From Thalassobaculum sp965228445 (GTDB lineage Bacteria > Pseudomonadota > Alphaproteobacteria > Thalassobaculales > Thalassobaculaceae): a stretch of DNA of 64,000 nucleotides. Below the pieces are notes generated by a model. That model was not told where the DNA came from. It worked only from the letters and a program-made list of their open reading frames with translations, and searched no databases. The stretch covers positions 1 to 64,000 of the forward strand of contig OZ245813.1 of assembly GCA_965228445.1 (NCBI GenBank), written 5' to 3'. Made by a program: the position numbers and the translations under genes. Numbering within the stretch: position 1 is the stretch's first letter; each line of letters starts with the position of its first letter. This document shows, one piece after another, positions 25,260-35,600 of the stretch.

Positions 25260-27083
25260 ATGTGCGGGATCGTGGGAGTGCTGTCGGCGGAGCCGGCGGC
25301 ACCGTTGATGATGGATGCGCTGCGGCGCCTGGAATACCGCGGCTACGACTCCGCCGGCCTCGCCACCGTCTCGGAGGAAGGGCTCGCCCGGCGCCGCGCA
25401 CCGGGCAAACTGTCGGCCCTGCAGGAGGTCCTGAGCCAGGAGCCGCTGAAGGGCGTGTCCGGCATCGGCCACACCCGCTGGGCGACCCATGGTCCGCCCA
25501 ATCTGGCGAATGCCCACCCGCATGTCGCTGGCCGGGTCGCCGTCGTCCATAACGGCATCATCGAGAACCACGCGGCCCTGAAGGCCGAACTGGCGGCCGA
25601 AGGCGCCACCTTCGAGAGCGCCACCGACACCGAGGTGGTCGCCCATCTGCTGGAGCGCGAGCTCGGCACGGGCGCGACGCCGCAGGAGGCGATGGCCCGG
25701 GTCATGCCGCGGCTGACCGGCGCCTTCGCCTTCGTCGTGCTGATCGCCGGCGAGGAGGATCTGCTGCTGGCCGCCCGCCGGGCCTCGCCGCTGGCCATCG
25801 GCCTCGGCGACAACGCCGCCTATGTCGGCTCCGACGCGGTGGCGCTGGCGCCGCTGACCCGCCGGATCATCTATCTCGACGACGGCGACTGGGCGGTGCT
25901 GCGCCGTTCCGGCGTGTCGGTCTTCGACAGCGACGGCACCCCCGTCCAACGCCAGGAACAGGTCTCCACCGTCTCCGCCGCGATGATCGGCAAGGGAAAT
26001 TTCCGCCATTTCATGGAGAAGGAGATCTACGACCAGCCGGAGGCCATCGCCCATACCCTGCATGCGGTGATCGATCCCGGCACCGGCGTGGCGACCCTGC
26101 CGCATCCGCTGGACGACGCGAAGGCGGTGTCGAAGATCACCATCCTGGCGGCGGGCACCAGCTTCTATTCGGGGCTGACCGCGCGCTACTGGCTCGAGAG
26201 CATCGGCGGCGTGGCCTGCGAGGTCGATCTGGCCTCGGAGTTCCGCGACCGCAAGGCCGTCCTGCCGGAGGGTGGGGTGGTGATCGCCGTATCCCAATCG
26301 GGCGAGAGCCTGGACACCCTGATGGCGCTGCGTCACGGCAAGAGCCTGGGCCAGAAGGTGCTGGCCCTGGTCAACGTGCCGGAGAGCACCATCGCCCGCG
26401 AGTCGGACGGCGTGCTGCTGACCCGCGCCGGGCCGGAGTTCGGCGTCGCCTCGACCAAGGCCTTCACCGCCCAGCTCACCGCCTTCCTCGGTCTCGCCAT
26501 CGCGCTCGGCAAGGCGCGCGGGCATATCGACGAGAGCGAGGTGGAACGGCTGGTGAGCGCCCTGGAAGGCGTGCCGGGCCGGGTCGCCGAGGCGCTGAAG
26601 GACATCAGCACGTACCAGACCATCGCCTACGACCTCTCGCGGGCGAAGGACGTGCTCTATCTCGGGCGCGGCCTGTCCTATCCGATCGCCCTGGAAGGCG
26701 CGCTCAAGCTCAAGGAGATCACCTACGTCCATGCCGAGGGCTATGCCGCCGGCGAGATGAAGCACGGCCCGATCGCCCTGATCGACGAGCATGTGCCGGT
26801 GGTCATCGTCGCCCCCAGCGACGGCTGGTTCGACAAGACGGCGTCGAACATGGCCGAGGTGCGGGCGCGCGGCGGCCGGGTGATCCTGCTGACCGATGCC
26901 GAAGGGGCGGAGGAACTGGGCGGGTCGGCGGATTATCTCGTCGTGCTGCCCGACGTGCCGCCGGAGGTGGCGCCGATCCTGTACTCGATCCCGGTGCAGC
27001 TCCTGGCCTATCTGGCGGCGGTCGCCAAGGGGACCGATGCCGACCAGCCCCGTAACCTGGCCAAGAGCGTGACGGTCGAGTGA
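25260..27083 (+). CDS. glmS: Glutamine-fructose-6-phosphate aminotransferase
   Basis: A 607-residue enzyme producing glucosamine 6-phosphate. The catalytic cysteine is Cys2 of MCGIVGV, the N-terminal glutaminase includes RRLEYRGYDSAG and GHTRWATHG, and the C-terminal half has two SIS domains (SQSGESLDT; LKEITYVHAEGY). It ends KSVTVE, the standard C-terminus. Transcription is shared with glmU. No glmS ribozyme is expected or seen in this position. Confidence 0.97.
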   Translation: MCGIVGVLSAEPAAPLMMDALRRLEYRGYDSAGLATVSEEGLARRRAPGKLSALQEVLSQEPLKGVSGIGHTRWATHGPPNLANAHPHVAGRVAVVHNGIIENHAALKAELAAEGATFESATDTEVVAHLLERELGTGATPQEAMARVMPRLTGAFAFVVLIAGEEDLLLAARRASPLAIGLGDNAAYVGSDAVALAPLTRRIIYLDDGDWAVLRRSGVSVFDSDGTPVQRQEQVSTVSAAMIGKGNFRHFMEKEIYDQPEAIAHTLHAVIDPGTGVATLPHPLDDAKAVSKITILAAGTSFYSGLTARYWLESIGGVACEVDLASEFRDRKAVLPEGGVVIAVSQSGESLDTLMALRHGKSLGQKVLALVNVPESTIARESDGVLLTRAGPEFGVASTKAFTAQLTAFLGLAIALGKARGHIDESEVERLVSALEGVPGRVAEALKDISTYQTIAYDLSRAKDVLYLGRGLSYPIALEGALKLKEITYVHAEGYAAGEMKHGPIALIDEHVPVVIVAPSDGWFDKTASNMAEVRARGGRVILLTDAEGAEELGGSADYLVVLPDVPPEVAPILYSIPVQLLAYLAAVAKGTDADQPRNLAKSVTVE

Positions 27084-27837
27084 CATCGGGCGGCGCCGCA
27101 GACCTGTTCGAGCGCTGGTGCACACCCGGGCCGCCGGACACGCGGCCCGGCGACACCGCCCTCGGCGATCAGGCGACGCGGGGGACGCTGAGCGTCTCCG
27201 GCGTGCAGGACGGCATCGTCGACACGGTCCGCACCTACCGGTGGGAGCCGGCCGACCCGGCGCCGCCTTCGATGCGCCGGGGCATGGCGAGAGCGGCGGC
27301 GCCACGGCGAGCCTGCCGCGCATCGGCGCCGCCTTTCGCAGTCTCTGCCGGGAGCTAGCCGAGGAGGGCACGCCGCCGGTGGCGGCCGTCGGCTATTCCT
27401 TCGGCGGCCTGGCGGCCGGGCTCGCCTGCGTTCCCGATGTCTTCACCGGGGAGCCAGCCGAGATTCCGGCACTGGCGCTGGTGTCCACGCCGGTGCATCT
27501 CGCCTCGGCCACCCGGCGCTGGCTGGAGATGGCGGGCGAGCCGCAGTCCCGCAGCGCCGACCTGATGGCCGAGCTGCGCCGCCGGGGCTTCGACGGCGAC
27601 CGCTTCGATCTGCTGAAGGTGGCCGATAGGCTGCCGAAACGGCTGCTGATCCTGCATGACCGGGGGGACGACGAGGTGCCGGTGCGCGACGCCGAGACTC
27701 TGGCCGAGCGGCGGCCCGACGCGTCCCTGGCGCTCACCGAGCGCTACGGCCACGCCCGCATGCTGCTGGCCCGGCCGGTGGTCCAGGCGATCGCCGCTTT
27801 CGTGCATCCCGGGCACGAGCCTCGCCCGGTTTCGTGA
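27080..27837 (+). pseudogene. Alpha/beta hydrolase gene broken by an internal deletion and frameshift
   Basis: A GTG overlapping the glmS stop (GTGA) starts a frame reading toward VRTYRWEPADP, typical of the start of an alpha/beta hydrolase. The homologous continuation AFDAPGHGESGG lies directly afterwards but in another frame. It carries on through the nucleophile elbow GYSFGG, the acid in HDRGDDEVP and the histidine in YGHARML. The stretch expected between the halves, with the HG oxyanion-hole strand (about 30 residues), is absent. A deletion that also changed frame explains this; a sequencing error alone would not remove the strand. Confidence 0.75.
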
Positions 27838-27898
27838 CTTAATCCGACCGGCCCGACCGCCCATCTCTCGCCGAGCATGTCATCGACGGAGACACCAG

Positions 27899-28231
27899 AT
27901 GTTCAGGCGATTGGGTAGTGCGACGGCAGCGGCGCTGATGCTCGCGGCCGCTCTTGCGGGTCCGGCGGAGGCCCGGCGGATCGACGAGGTCCGCGCCAAG
28001 GTCGAGGCGGTGATCGACGAACTCGGCATCGACCGGACACGGATCCGCCAGGTCTTCGTGGCGGCCGACGACGACGGGGGCGAGGCACCGGGGTCCCTGT
28101 CCTACAGCGCCTGGGTCGCCTTCGCCGACTGCACCGGCAACCTGGCCATGCACCTCGCCGCGACCACGGCCGTGCGGTCGATCTACACGACCGGCGACTG
28201 CGCGGTTCCGGGCGTCGCGACGGGCGGCTGA
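27899..28231 (+). CDS. Exported protein of unknown function
   Basis: A 110-residue protein with a signal peptide ending near AEARR, then a compact domain with two cysteines (FADCTGN and GDCAVPG) that could form a disulfide in the periplasm. I do not recognise a family. GGAG lies 8 bases upstream of the ATG. It stands alone between the broken hydrolase gene and gabD. Confidence 0.7.
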   Translation: MFRRLGSATAAALMLAAALAGPAEARRIDEVRAKVEAVIDELGIDRTRIRQVFVAADDDGGEAPGSLSYSAWVAFADCTGNLAMHLAATTAVRSIYTTGDCAVPGVATGG

Positions 28232-28412
28232 TCGAGCGAGGGAAATCGGCGCCGCCGCGTTTCGCTTCCATCCAATCGCGGCCCCTTCAAATCGCGGCGG
28301 TGCTGCCTATAGTACGGTCAACGCGACAATCACCATCGGCCATGACGGCATGCGTCACAGGACGCCTGCCGGCCGGCCTACGCCACCAAGGCATATGAGG
28401 GAGCTTACCGAT

Positions 28413-29891
28413 ATGGATCTCGCGAGCCGTCTGAAGGATCCGGATCTCTTCAAGCAGCAGGGCTACATCAACGGCCAGTGGGTCGGCGCCGATGGCGGCG
28501 GCACGGTCGACGTTGAGGACCCGGCGACCGGCAAGAAGATCGGCACGATCCCCGACATGGGCGAGGCCGAGACCAGGCGGGCGATCGAGGCCGCCAACGC
28601 CGCGTGGAAGGGCTGGCGCGAGAAGACCGGCAAGGAGCGCGGCCAGATCCTGCGCAAGTGGTTCGACCTGATGATGGCGAACCAGGACGACCTCGGCGCG
28701 ATCATGACCGCCGAGCAGGGCAAGCCGCTGACCGAGGCCAAGGGCGAGATCGCCTACGGCGCCTCCTTCGTCGAGTGGTTCTCCGAAGAGGCCAAGCGCA
28801 GCTACGGCGACGTGATCCCGAACCACGCGCCGGGCAAGCGTATCGTCGTGATCAAGCAGCCGGTCGGCGTGGTCGGCGCGATCACCCCGTGGAACTTCCC
28901 GAACTCCATGATCACCCGCAAATGCGCCCCGGCCCTGGCCGTCGGCTGCCCGGTGGTGATCAAGCCGGCGAAGATGACCCCGTATTCCGCCCTAGCCCTG
29001 GCCGTTCTGGCCGAGCGCGCGGGCATTCCGGCGGGCGTGTTCAACATCGTCGTCGGCAAGAGCGCGTCGGCCATCGGCAACGAGCTCGCGACCAACCCGA
29101 TCGTGCGCAAGATCGGCTTCACCGGCTCCACGCCGATCGGCAAGCAGATCATGGCGATGGCCGCCGGCACGGTGAAGAAGGTCAGCCTGGAACTGGGCGG
29201 CAACGCGCCGATGATCATCTTTGACGACGCCGATATCGACGCGGCCGTGGAAGGCACGATCCTGTCGAAGTTCCGCAACACCGGCCAGACCTGCGTCTGC
29301 GCCAACCGGATCTTCGTGCAGGACGGCATCTACGACAAATTCTCCGAGGCGCTGGCCGCCGCGGTGAACAAGATGAAGCAGGGCAACGGCTTCGATGACG
29401 GCGTCGTGCTCGGCCCGCTGATCGAGGGCTCCGCCGTCGACAAGGTGGAAGAGCATGTGATGGACGCGGTCGGCCGCGGAGCCAAGGTCGCCGCCGGCGG
29501 GTCGCGGGCCAAGGATCTGGGCGCCAACTTCTTCGCGCCGACGGTGCTGACCGGGGCCACCACCGACATGCAGATCTTCCGCGAGGAGACCTTCGGCCCG
29601 GTGGCGCCGCTGTTCCGCTTCAAGACCGAGGAAGAGGTCATCCAGCAGGCCAACGACACCGAATACGGCCTGGCGAGCTACTTCTACGCCCGCGATCTCG
29701 GCCGCGTGTGGCGGGTCGCCGAGGCGCTGGAATACGGCATGGTCGGCGTCAACGAGGGCGGCATCTCCACCGAGGTGGCGCCGTTCGGCGGCATGAAGGA
29801 AAGCGGTCTCGGCCGCGAGGGCTCCAAGTACGGGACCGAGGAGTTCACCGAGATCAAGTACATCCTGATGGGCGGCATCGGCGCGCCGTAA
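28413..29891 (+). CDS. gabD: Succinate-semialdehyde dehydrogenase (NADP-type)
   Basis: A 492-residue aldehyde dehydrogenase oxidising succinate semialdehyde to succinate. Conserved features are the nucleotide-binding ITPWNFPNSM and FTGSTPIGK, the general-base Glu in LELGGNAP, and the nucleophile Cys in RNTGQTCVCANR. The paired cysteines at the active site are typical of the GabD group. AGGGAG lies 9 bases before the ATG at 28413. It could complete the putrescine-to-succinate route encoded by the polyamine genes at 45-53 kb, which is an inference from content rather than linkage. Confidence 0.9.
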   Translation: MDLASRLKDPDLFKQQGYINGQWVGADGGGTVDVEDPATGKKIGTIPDMGEAETRRAIEAANAAWKGWREKTGKERGQILRKWFDLMMANQDDLGAIMTAEQGKPLTEAKGEIAYGASFVEWFSEEAKRSYGDVIPNHAPGKRIVVIKQPVGVVGAITPWNFPNSMITRKCAPALAVGCPVVIKPAKMTPYSALALAVLAERAGIPAGVFNIVVGKSASAIGNELATNPIVRKIGFTGSTPIGKQIMAMAAGTVKKVSLELGGNAPMIIFDDADIDAAVEGTILSKFRNTGQTCVCANRIFVQDGIYDKFSEALAAAVNKMKQGNGFDDGVVLGPLIEGSAVDKVEEHVMDAVGRGAKVAAGGSRAKDLGANFFAPTVLTGATTDMQIFREETFGPVAPLFRFKTEEEVIQQANDTEYGLASYFYARDLGRVWRVAEALEYGMVGVNEGGISTEVAPFGGMKESGLGREGSKYGTEEFTEIKYILMGGIGAP

Positions 29892-29917
29892 ACGGCTCCG
29901 TCAGATCAGGGTAACCG

Positions 29918-29947
29918 CGGGCCGGGCAGGGATCACTGTCCGGCCCG
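29918..29947 (+). terminator. Hairpin after gabD
   Basis: A 12-base stem (29918-29929 with 29936-29947, one wobble pair) lies 27 bases after the gabD stop and overlaps the end of the convergent lipoprotein gene. The trailing sequence is CTTATTGT. Confidence 0.55.
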
Positions 29948-30934
29948 TGCCTTATTGTACTCGTCCATGCTGATCTCCCCGGCCAGGAACCGGCGCTGCA
30001 GCTCCGCCTGGGGCAGTCCGCTCAGGTCGGTGGCGGCAGGGGGCGGTTGGAAGGCCGCCGGTGCCGCCGTCGTTACGGGCGCGCCCGACGGCGGGGCCAT
30101 CGAGGGCGCGCGCGCCAGCTTCCGACGGTCCTGATCCGCCGACGCGAAGTCCTTCACCAGGAAGCGCGCGTCGTCGAAGGCCGCCAGACGCTGGCCGACC
30201 ACCTGGCCGGCGCCGAGCCCGCGGCGGCCGGCATACCAGGCGATACCCTCGGGATGGAACGCGTAGTCGAGGATGACGCGCATGTCAGACACGCTGCGGG
30301 TCTCGTTCATGTCCGGATCGTTGAAGCTGCGCGTCGTCGTGACCTGGGTGACCTGTTCCTCGCCCTGGAACGAGAAGTCGCCGATATATGTCGCCTGGCC
30401 GCCCGACACGGTGAACCTGGGGGCATCGGGGGTGAGGTAGCCCTCGGTCGAGAAGGCGATCTGCTCGTGCGTCATCTCGGCGGCAGCGGCGCTCGCGGCG
30501 GCGACCACGAGGGTGGCCGCCAGACCGATGATCGGATTGCCGCCGATGAACTGGACGCTGTTGTACGTCTTCGTGATTTCCACGCTCTCGATCGCGTAGT
30601 GGCCCGGCGGCACGACATAGGTCCAGTAGCGGTCGTTGCGGCCGAGCTGCGACTGTGTGGCGTACTTGACCTCGATGACGTTCGGATCGTCGGTGTCGTC
30701 GTCACCCGGTGAGGCATCCATGAAGGCGTTCGTCGTCGGGTCGTAGCGCCTGATCGTCATCGTCAGCGGCGTCTGCAACAGAAGCGGGTCGCGTTGCAGG
30801 ACGAACAGGATCGCGCCCTTGTCCCGACTCAGGGGCAGCGGGCCGTTCTCGACCATCTCGGCCGATTTCGACGCGCAGCCCGCCAGCGCGACGGCGGCCG
30901 CGAGGACGGGCAACAGGCTGGCGCTTCTGAGCAT
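29933..30934 (-). CDS. Lipoprotein with C-terminal SHOCT-like motif
   Basis: A 333-residue lipoprotein. The signal peptide ends in lipobox LAGC (Cys19). The mature domain (about 25-260) is beta-rich, with a hydrophobic stretch near 150-165 (IIGLAATLVVAAASAAAA). After a proline- and alanine-rich linker, the C-terminus has the SHOCT pattern (AELQRRFLAGEISMDEYNKAR), a short helical pair often found at the end of membrane-linked proteins. I do not recognise the main domain. The start at 30934 fits the signal peptide; the frame extends to 30994. Confidence 0.75.
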   Translation of the reverse strand: MLRSASLLPVLAAAVALAGCASKSAEMVENGPLPLSRDKGAILFVLQRDPLLLQTPLTMTIRRYDPTTNAFMDASPGDDDTDDPNVIEVKYATQSQLGRNDRYWTYVVPPGHYAIESVEITKTYNSVQFIGGNPIIGLAATLVVAAASAAAAEMTHEQIAFSTEGYLTPDAPRFTVSGGQATYIGDFSFQGEEQVTQVTTTRSFNDPDMNETRSVSDMRVILDYAFHPEGIAWYAGRRGLGAGQVVGQRLAAFDDARFLVKDFASADQDRRKLARAPSMAPPSGAPVTTAAPAAFQPPPAATDLSGLPQAELQRRFLAGEISMDEYNKARAGQ

Positions 30935-31160
30935 CGGACGGGCCCCTCTGTCCTCGGCTGAAACCGTAACCACGCCAGCCGACGGCGACGCCATAAGCTG
31001 CTATGGATGATAGAAATTGTGGATATATGATTCCGGCAATCGTGCCAACCCGCCCATTCCGCTTCGGAAAATCTCCGTGCCCGAACGGTGGGGGTAACCT
31101 TCCGCGCTGCGCTGCACTATGTTCCGGTGAACTGATTTCGGACCGAGGCGGGAGAACGGC

Positions 31161-32540
31161 ATGGCCGGCTACGATTACGATCTGATCACCATCGGCGGCG
31201 GCTCCGGCGGGGTGCGCGCGTCCCGCACGGCCGGACGCTACGGCGCCAAGGTCGCGGTGGTCGAGGAACTGCGGGTCGGCGGCACCTGTGTGCTGCGCGG
31301 CTGCGTGCCGAAGAAGCTGCTGGTCTACGGATCGCACCTGCCCGAAGAGATCGAGGACATGCGCGGCTACGGCTGGTCCGTGGAGGGCGTCAGCCACGAC
31401 TGGTCGGCGCTGATCGCCGCCAAAGAGAAGGAGCTTGATCGGCTCCACGGCATCTACATGAAGCTGCTGACCGGTGCCGGTAACGACGTGCTGGACGGCA
31501 AGGGCAAGATCGTCGATCCGAATACCGTCGAGGTCGCCGGCAAGCGCTACACCGCCGAGCGCATCCTGATCGCCACCGGCGGCTGGCCGAGCCTGCCGGA
31601 CGTGCCCGGAATCGAGCACGCCATCACCTCCAACGAGGCGCTGGAACTGCCGAAGCGGCCCGAGCGCGTGGCGATCGTCGGCAGCGGGTTCATCGCGGTG
31701 GAGTTCGCCGGCATCTTCCACGGGTACGGCAGCGAGACCCATCTGATCTTCCGCGCGCCCCAGGTCCTGCGCGGCTTCGACGAGGATGTCCGCAGCACGC
31801 TGAGCACCGAGATCGCGAAGAAGGGCATCGTCCTGCATCCCGAGACGCTTCCGTCTCGCATCGAGAAGGCCGGGGACAGCTATCTGGTGCACCTGACCGG
31901 CGGCGAGACCCTGGAGGTCGACGCCGTGATGTACGCCACCGGCCGTCATCCGAACACCAAGGGCATCGGCCTGGAGGAGGTCGGGGTCGAGATGGACAAG
32001 AACGGGGCGGTGAAGGTGGACGAGTACTCGCGCACCAACATCCCCTCCATCTGGGCGATCGGCGACGTGACCGATCGGATCAACCTGACCCCGGTGGCGC
32101 TGGCCGAGGGCACCTGCTTCGCCGAGACCGAGTTCAACGACAATCCGATGTCGCCGGATCACGAGGACGTGGCGAGTGCGGTGTTCAGCCAGCCGCCGGT
32201 CGGTACGGTCGGCCTGAGCGAGGAGGACGCGCGGAAGAAATACGGCGCGCTCGACGTCTACGTGTCCGGCTTCCGGCCGATGAAGTACACGCTGACCGAG
32301 AACACCGAGCGCGGGCTGATGAAGCTGGTGGTCGACCGGGCCAGCCAGAAGGTGGTCGGCGCCCATATGGTCGGCATCGACAGCCCGGAGATCATCCAGG
32401 GCGTGGCCATCGCGGTGAAGATGGGCGCGACCAAGAAGGACTTCGACCGCACCATCGGCATCCACCCGACGGCGGCGGAGGAATTCGTCACCATGCGCGA
32501 GAAGCGCCCCGAGCCGGAGGAGCGGCAGGCGGCGGAGTGA
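31161..32540 (+). CDS. gor: Glutathione-disulfide reductase
   Basis: A 459-residue FAD/NADPH oxidoreductase that regenerates reduced glutathione. The FAD-binding N-terminus is ITIGGGSGGVRASRTAG. The redox pair is Cys43 and Cys48, in the variant spacing TCVLRGC with the bacterial/plant GR-like VPKK after it. The NADPH site is VGSGFIAVEFA, and the dimer-interface catalytic His is in GIHPTAAEE. GGGAG lies 8 bases before the ATG. Confidence 0.93.
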   Translation: MAGYDYDLITIGGGSGGVRASRTAGRYGAKVAVVEELRVGGTCVLRGCVPKKLLVYGSHLPEEIEDMRGYGWSVEGVSHDWSALIAAKEKELDRLHGIYMKLLTGAGNDVLDGKGKIVDPNTVEVAGKRYTAERILIATGGWPSLPDVPGIEHAITSNEALELPKRPERVAIVGSGFIAVEFAGIFHGYGSETHLIFRAPQVLRGFDEDVRSTLSTEIAKKGIVLHPETLPSRIEKAGDSYLVHLTGGETLEVDAVMYATGRHPNTKGIGLEEVGVEMDKNGAVKVDEYSRTNIPSIWAIGDVTDRINLTPVALAEGTCFAETEFNDNPMSPDHEDVASAVFSQPPVGTVGLSEEDARKKYGALDVYVSGFRPMKYTLTENTERGLMKLVVDRASQKVVGAHMVGIDSPEIIQGVAIAVKMGATKKDFDRTIGIHPTAAEEFVTMREKRPEPEERQAAE

Positions 32541-32569
32541 TCCGCCGCTCGTTCCACCTTCCCCCTCCA

Positions 32570-32645
32570 CCGTCATCCTGGACTTGATCCAGGATCATGC
32601 CTCCGCGTTCGTGGCTTGATCCCGAAACAAGTTCGGGATGACGGA
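32570..32645. repeat. REP-like nested inverted repeat
   Basis: Outer arms CCGTCATCC and GGATGACGG flank two inner 8-base hairpins (ATCCTGGA/TCCAGGAT and ATCCCGAA/TTCGGGAT). The same CGTCATCCTG-type arms occur at 38279-38377 and 45049-45077. It lies between the convergent gor and CheA genes. Confidence 0.8.
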
Positions 32646-32677
32646 TAGAAGAGGATGACGGTGGGGGCGGCGGACCG

Positions 32678-35600
32678 CTATCCCCCCGCGATCGCGATCA
32701 GCGTCTCCGGGTCGAGCACCAGCAGCGGCTGGCCTTCGCCCATGACCGTGGCACCGGCCAGCACGTCGACCGAGTTCAGGGCCGGGTGCAGTTCCTTCAT
32801 GAACACTTCCTGGCGCCGCTTCACCCGGTGCACCGCCACGCCGATCCGGCGCTGGGGCGTGCCGATGATGACGACCGGGAAGGCCTGCTGATCGACCGCC
32901 ACCTCGGGCGTCTCCCAGCCCAGCATGGTCTCGATCGCCCGCACGGTCAGGAAGCCGTCGCGGTGCTGGATGCCGTCGCGGTCGCCGACGGTCTGGATCT
33001 GCTTTCGGTCGACCTCGATCACCTCGATGATCGCCCGTTCCGGCAGGCCGAGATCCCGCTCGCCGTCGCTGACCACGATGATTCGCTGCAGGGCGGCGGA
33101 GACCGGGAAGCTCAGGTAGAAGCGCGTGCCTTCGCCTTCCTCGCTGTCGATGTCGATGGCGCCGCCGAGCCGGCGCAGCGTCGTCAGCACCACGTCCATG
33201 CCGACACCCCGGCCGGAGGTCTCGGTCACCGCGGCGGCCGTCGAGAAGCCGGGCGCGAAGATCTGCCGGTGGATCTCCCGCTCGGTCATCCGGGCGGCGT
33301 CCTGCTCGGTGATCAGCCCCTTCTCCAGCGCCTTGTTGCGGATGCGGCTGGTGTTCAGGCCGCGTCCGTCCTCGGCGATCATGATCTGTGCGACATTGCC
33401 GTGCTGGGTGGCGCGCAGGGTCAGCGTCGCCTTCTCCGGCTTGCCGGCGTCGAGCCGCTCCTGCGGTCCCTCGATCCCGTGATCCATGGCGTTGCGGATC
33501 ATGTGGACCATGGGCTCCATCAGGGCATCGACCATGGACTTGTCGATCTGGATGTCGCCGTCGTCGATCTCCAGGGTGACCTGCTTGCCGAGCGAACGGG
33601 CCAGATCGCGCACCAGGCGCGGCATCCGCCCGAACACGATGCTGATCGGCACGACGCGCAGGTCGAGGGTCACCGAGTGCAGCATCCGCAGGGTGACTTC
33701 GGCACGGGCGATCTGGTTGGCGAAGACCTTGCCGGCATCGTCGATCCGGGCGGCGGCGGCGTAGAGCCGCTCGGCCTTGCGGTCGTCGATCTGGCCGGCG
33801 AGCGAGCGCAGTTCCGCCGCGGTGGCGCCGAACCCGGCCTCCGACGCGCCCTGGTCGAGCCGCGACAGGCTGAGCCGCAGCTCGGCCACCGTGTCGAGAT
33901 AGCTGTCGATCAGCGCCGAGGAGACGCGCAGGGAACTGCCGCCGGCACTGCCGGGCACGCCGGCGCCACCGCCCGCGGCCCGCGACGGTGAGGCTTCGCC
34001 CCGTTCGGCGGGAACGCTGCCGTCGGCGGCGGTGGCAGGCGGTTCGGCCGGTCTGGCGGGCGGTGCCGCCGAAGGCGTCTCCGCAGCCCGAGGCGGCGCG
34101 GCCTGCGGCGGCGGAGCGGCGCGCGGTGGCGCCGGGGTCGGCCGGGGTGCCGGCTGTGGCGCAGGGGGCACCTGCGGAGCGGGGGCCGGGCTGTCGCCGA
34201 ACGGGGCGCCGAAGCCTTCCTGCTGCTCTGGCGACCAGCCGGTATTGAGGGCGGAATCCCAGGAGCTGTCGTCGACGAACAGCACGTGGCCGTCGGTCTC
34301 AGCCGCCGGCGGGGTCGGTGCCGCGGCGGCGGGTGGCGGTGATGCCGGTGCCGAAGCGGCGGCCGCAGGAGGCGTGGCCGGAGCTGCTGCCGGCGCGGGC
34401 GTGTCGCCGACCACCAGCACCGTCCAGGCGCGCAGCACGTCGCCGCTGGTGTCGAGCGTGCGGATTGAAGCCTCCACCGGCGCGTCGTCCCCGGTGATGC
34501 CGATGAGAAACTGGTAGAGGTCGGGGTCGATATCGACCAGCACGCGGTTCGAGATCACCCGCTGCCGGTACAGCAGGCCGAGGATCTCGCCGCTGGCGGG
34601 GGCGCCGTCGGGCACCATCACCTGGACCTGGACGAGCCGGGCACCGGGCTGCTCCAGGAATTCGACCGCCTCGTTGCGGGCGGCCGGCGACATGCTGTCG
34701 AACAGATCGTCGCCCAGCACCTTGCGCAGCTCGGCGACGGCGGCACCGGCGCCGGTCAGCAGCAGGGCGAGCTCGTCGCGCAGCCGGTCATAGGTCTCGC
34801 GCGGCATGTCGAGGGAGGAGACGGTGAGCCCCTCGATCCCGATCACCTCGCTCTCGCGGCGGATCTCGTCGGCCACCTCCAGGGCGCCGGCCCGCTCGGT
34901 CCAGCTCTCCATCAGCGTCAGCTCGCTGGCGAGACGGGCGAGGGCCGAGATCCGGAACACACCGAGGGCGCGCGCCAGGATGCCGACCAGTTCCCAGTCG
35001 GCCGACGCGCCACCACGCACCGACAGGCGGTCGACCACCGCCCGCGCCTCGCGCGAGATATGCGGGGCCATGGAATCGTCGACGTCGTCCATGGCGATGC
35101 CGGCATCGGCCAGCTCGGACAGGACGCGCAGCCGGTGGATGAAGATGCACAGGCCGCGGATCAGCGCGGTGCGGTCGCTGCCTCCGTCGCCTTCGAGCAC
35201 GCCGAGGACATCGCCCAGCACCTCGGCGATGCCGATATAGCCGACATCGTTGGCCGCCTCGCGGATCGCCAGCATGGAGGAGACGATGGCCTGGCTGTCC
35301 AGGGAATCCATCGCCGGGTTCTCCAGCGCCTCGGCGAGCTGGCCGAGTTCCGCCGTGACCACCGCGTTGAACGGCTGGACGGTGGCGGGCTGGAACTCCG
35401 GCTCGTCGTCGTTCGCCGGCTTCTGCGAGACCTGGATCGCCATCCGGCTCTGGTTGGCGGCGGCGGTATCGTCCTCGGGTTCCGGCTCCGGCGGGTCGTA
35501 GGCCGGGGGCGGCGGGGCTTCCGCGACCGGGACCTCCGCGACCGGGGCCTGCTCGACCGGGGGCTGCACCGGGGGCGGCGGTGCGGCGGCGGCCGTCTGC

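Noticed and set aside
23061..27371. A very long open frame on the minus strand, 1436 residues
   Set aside because: Only its last 224 residues are a real protein (gph). The rest is antisense to glmU and glmS, with repetitive Arg/Gly/His-rich translation typical of GC-rich shadow frames.
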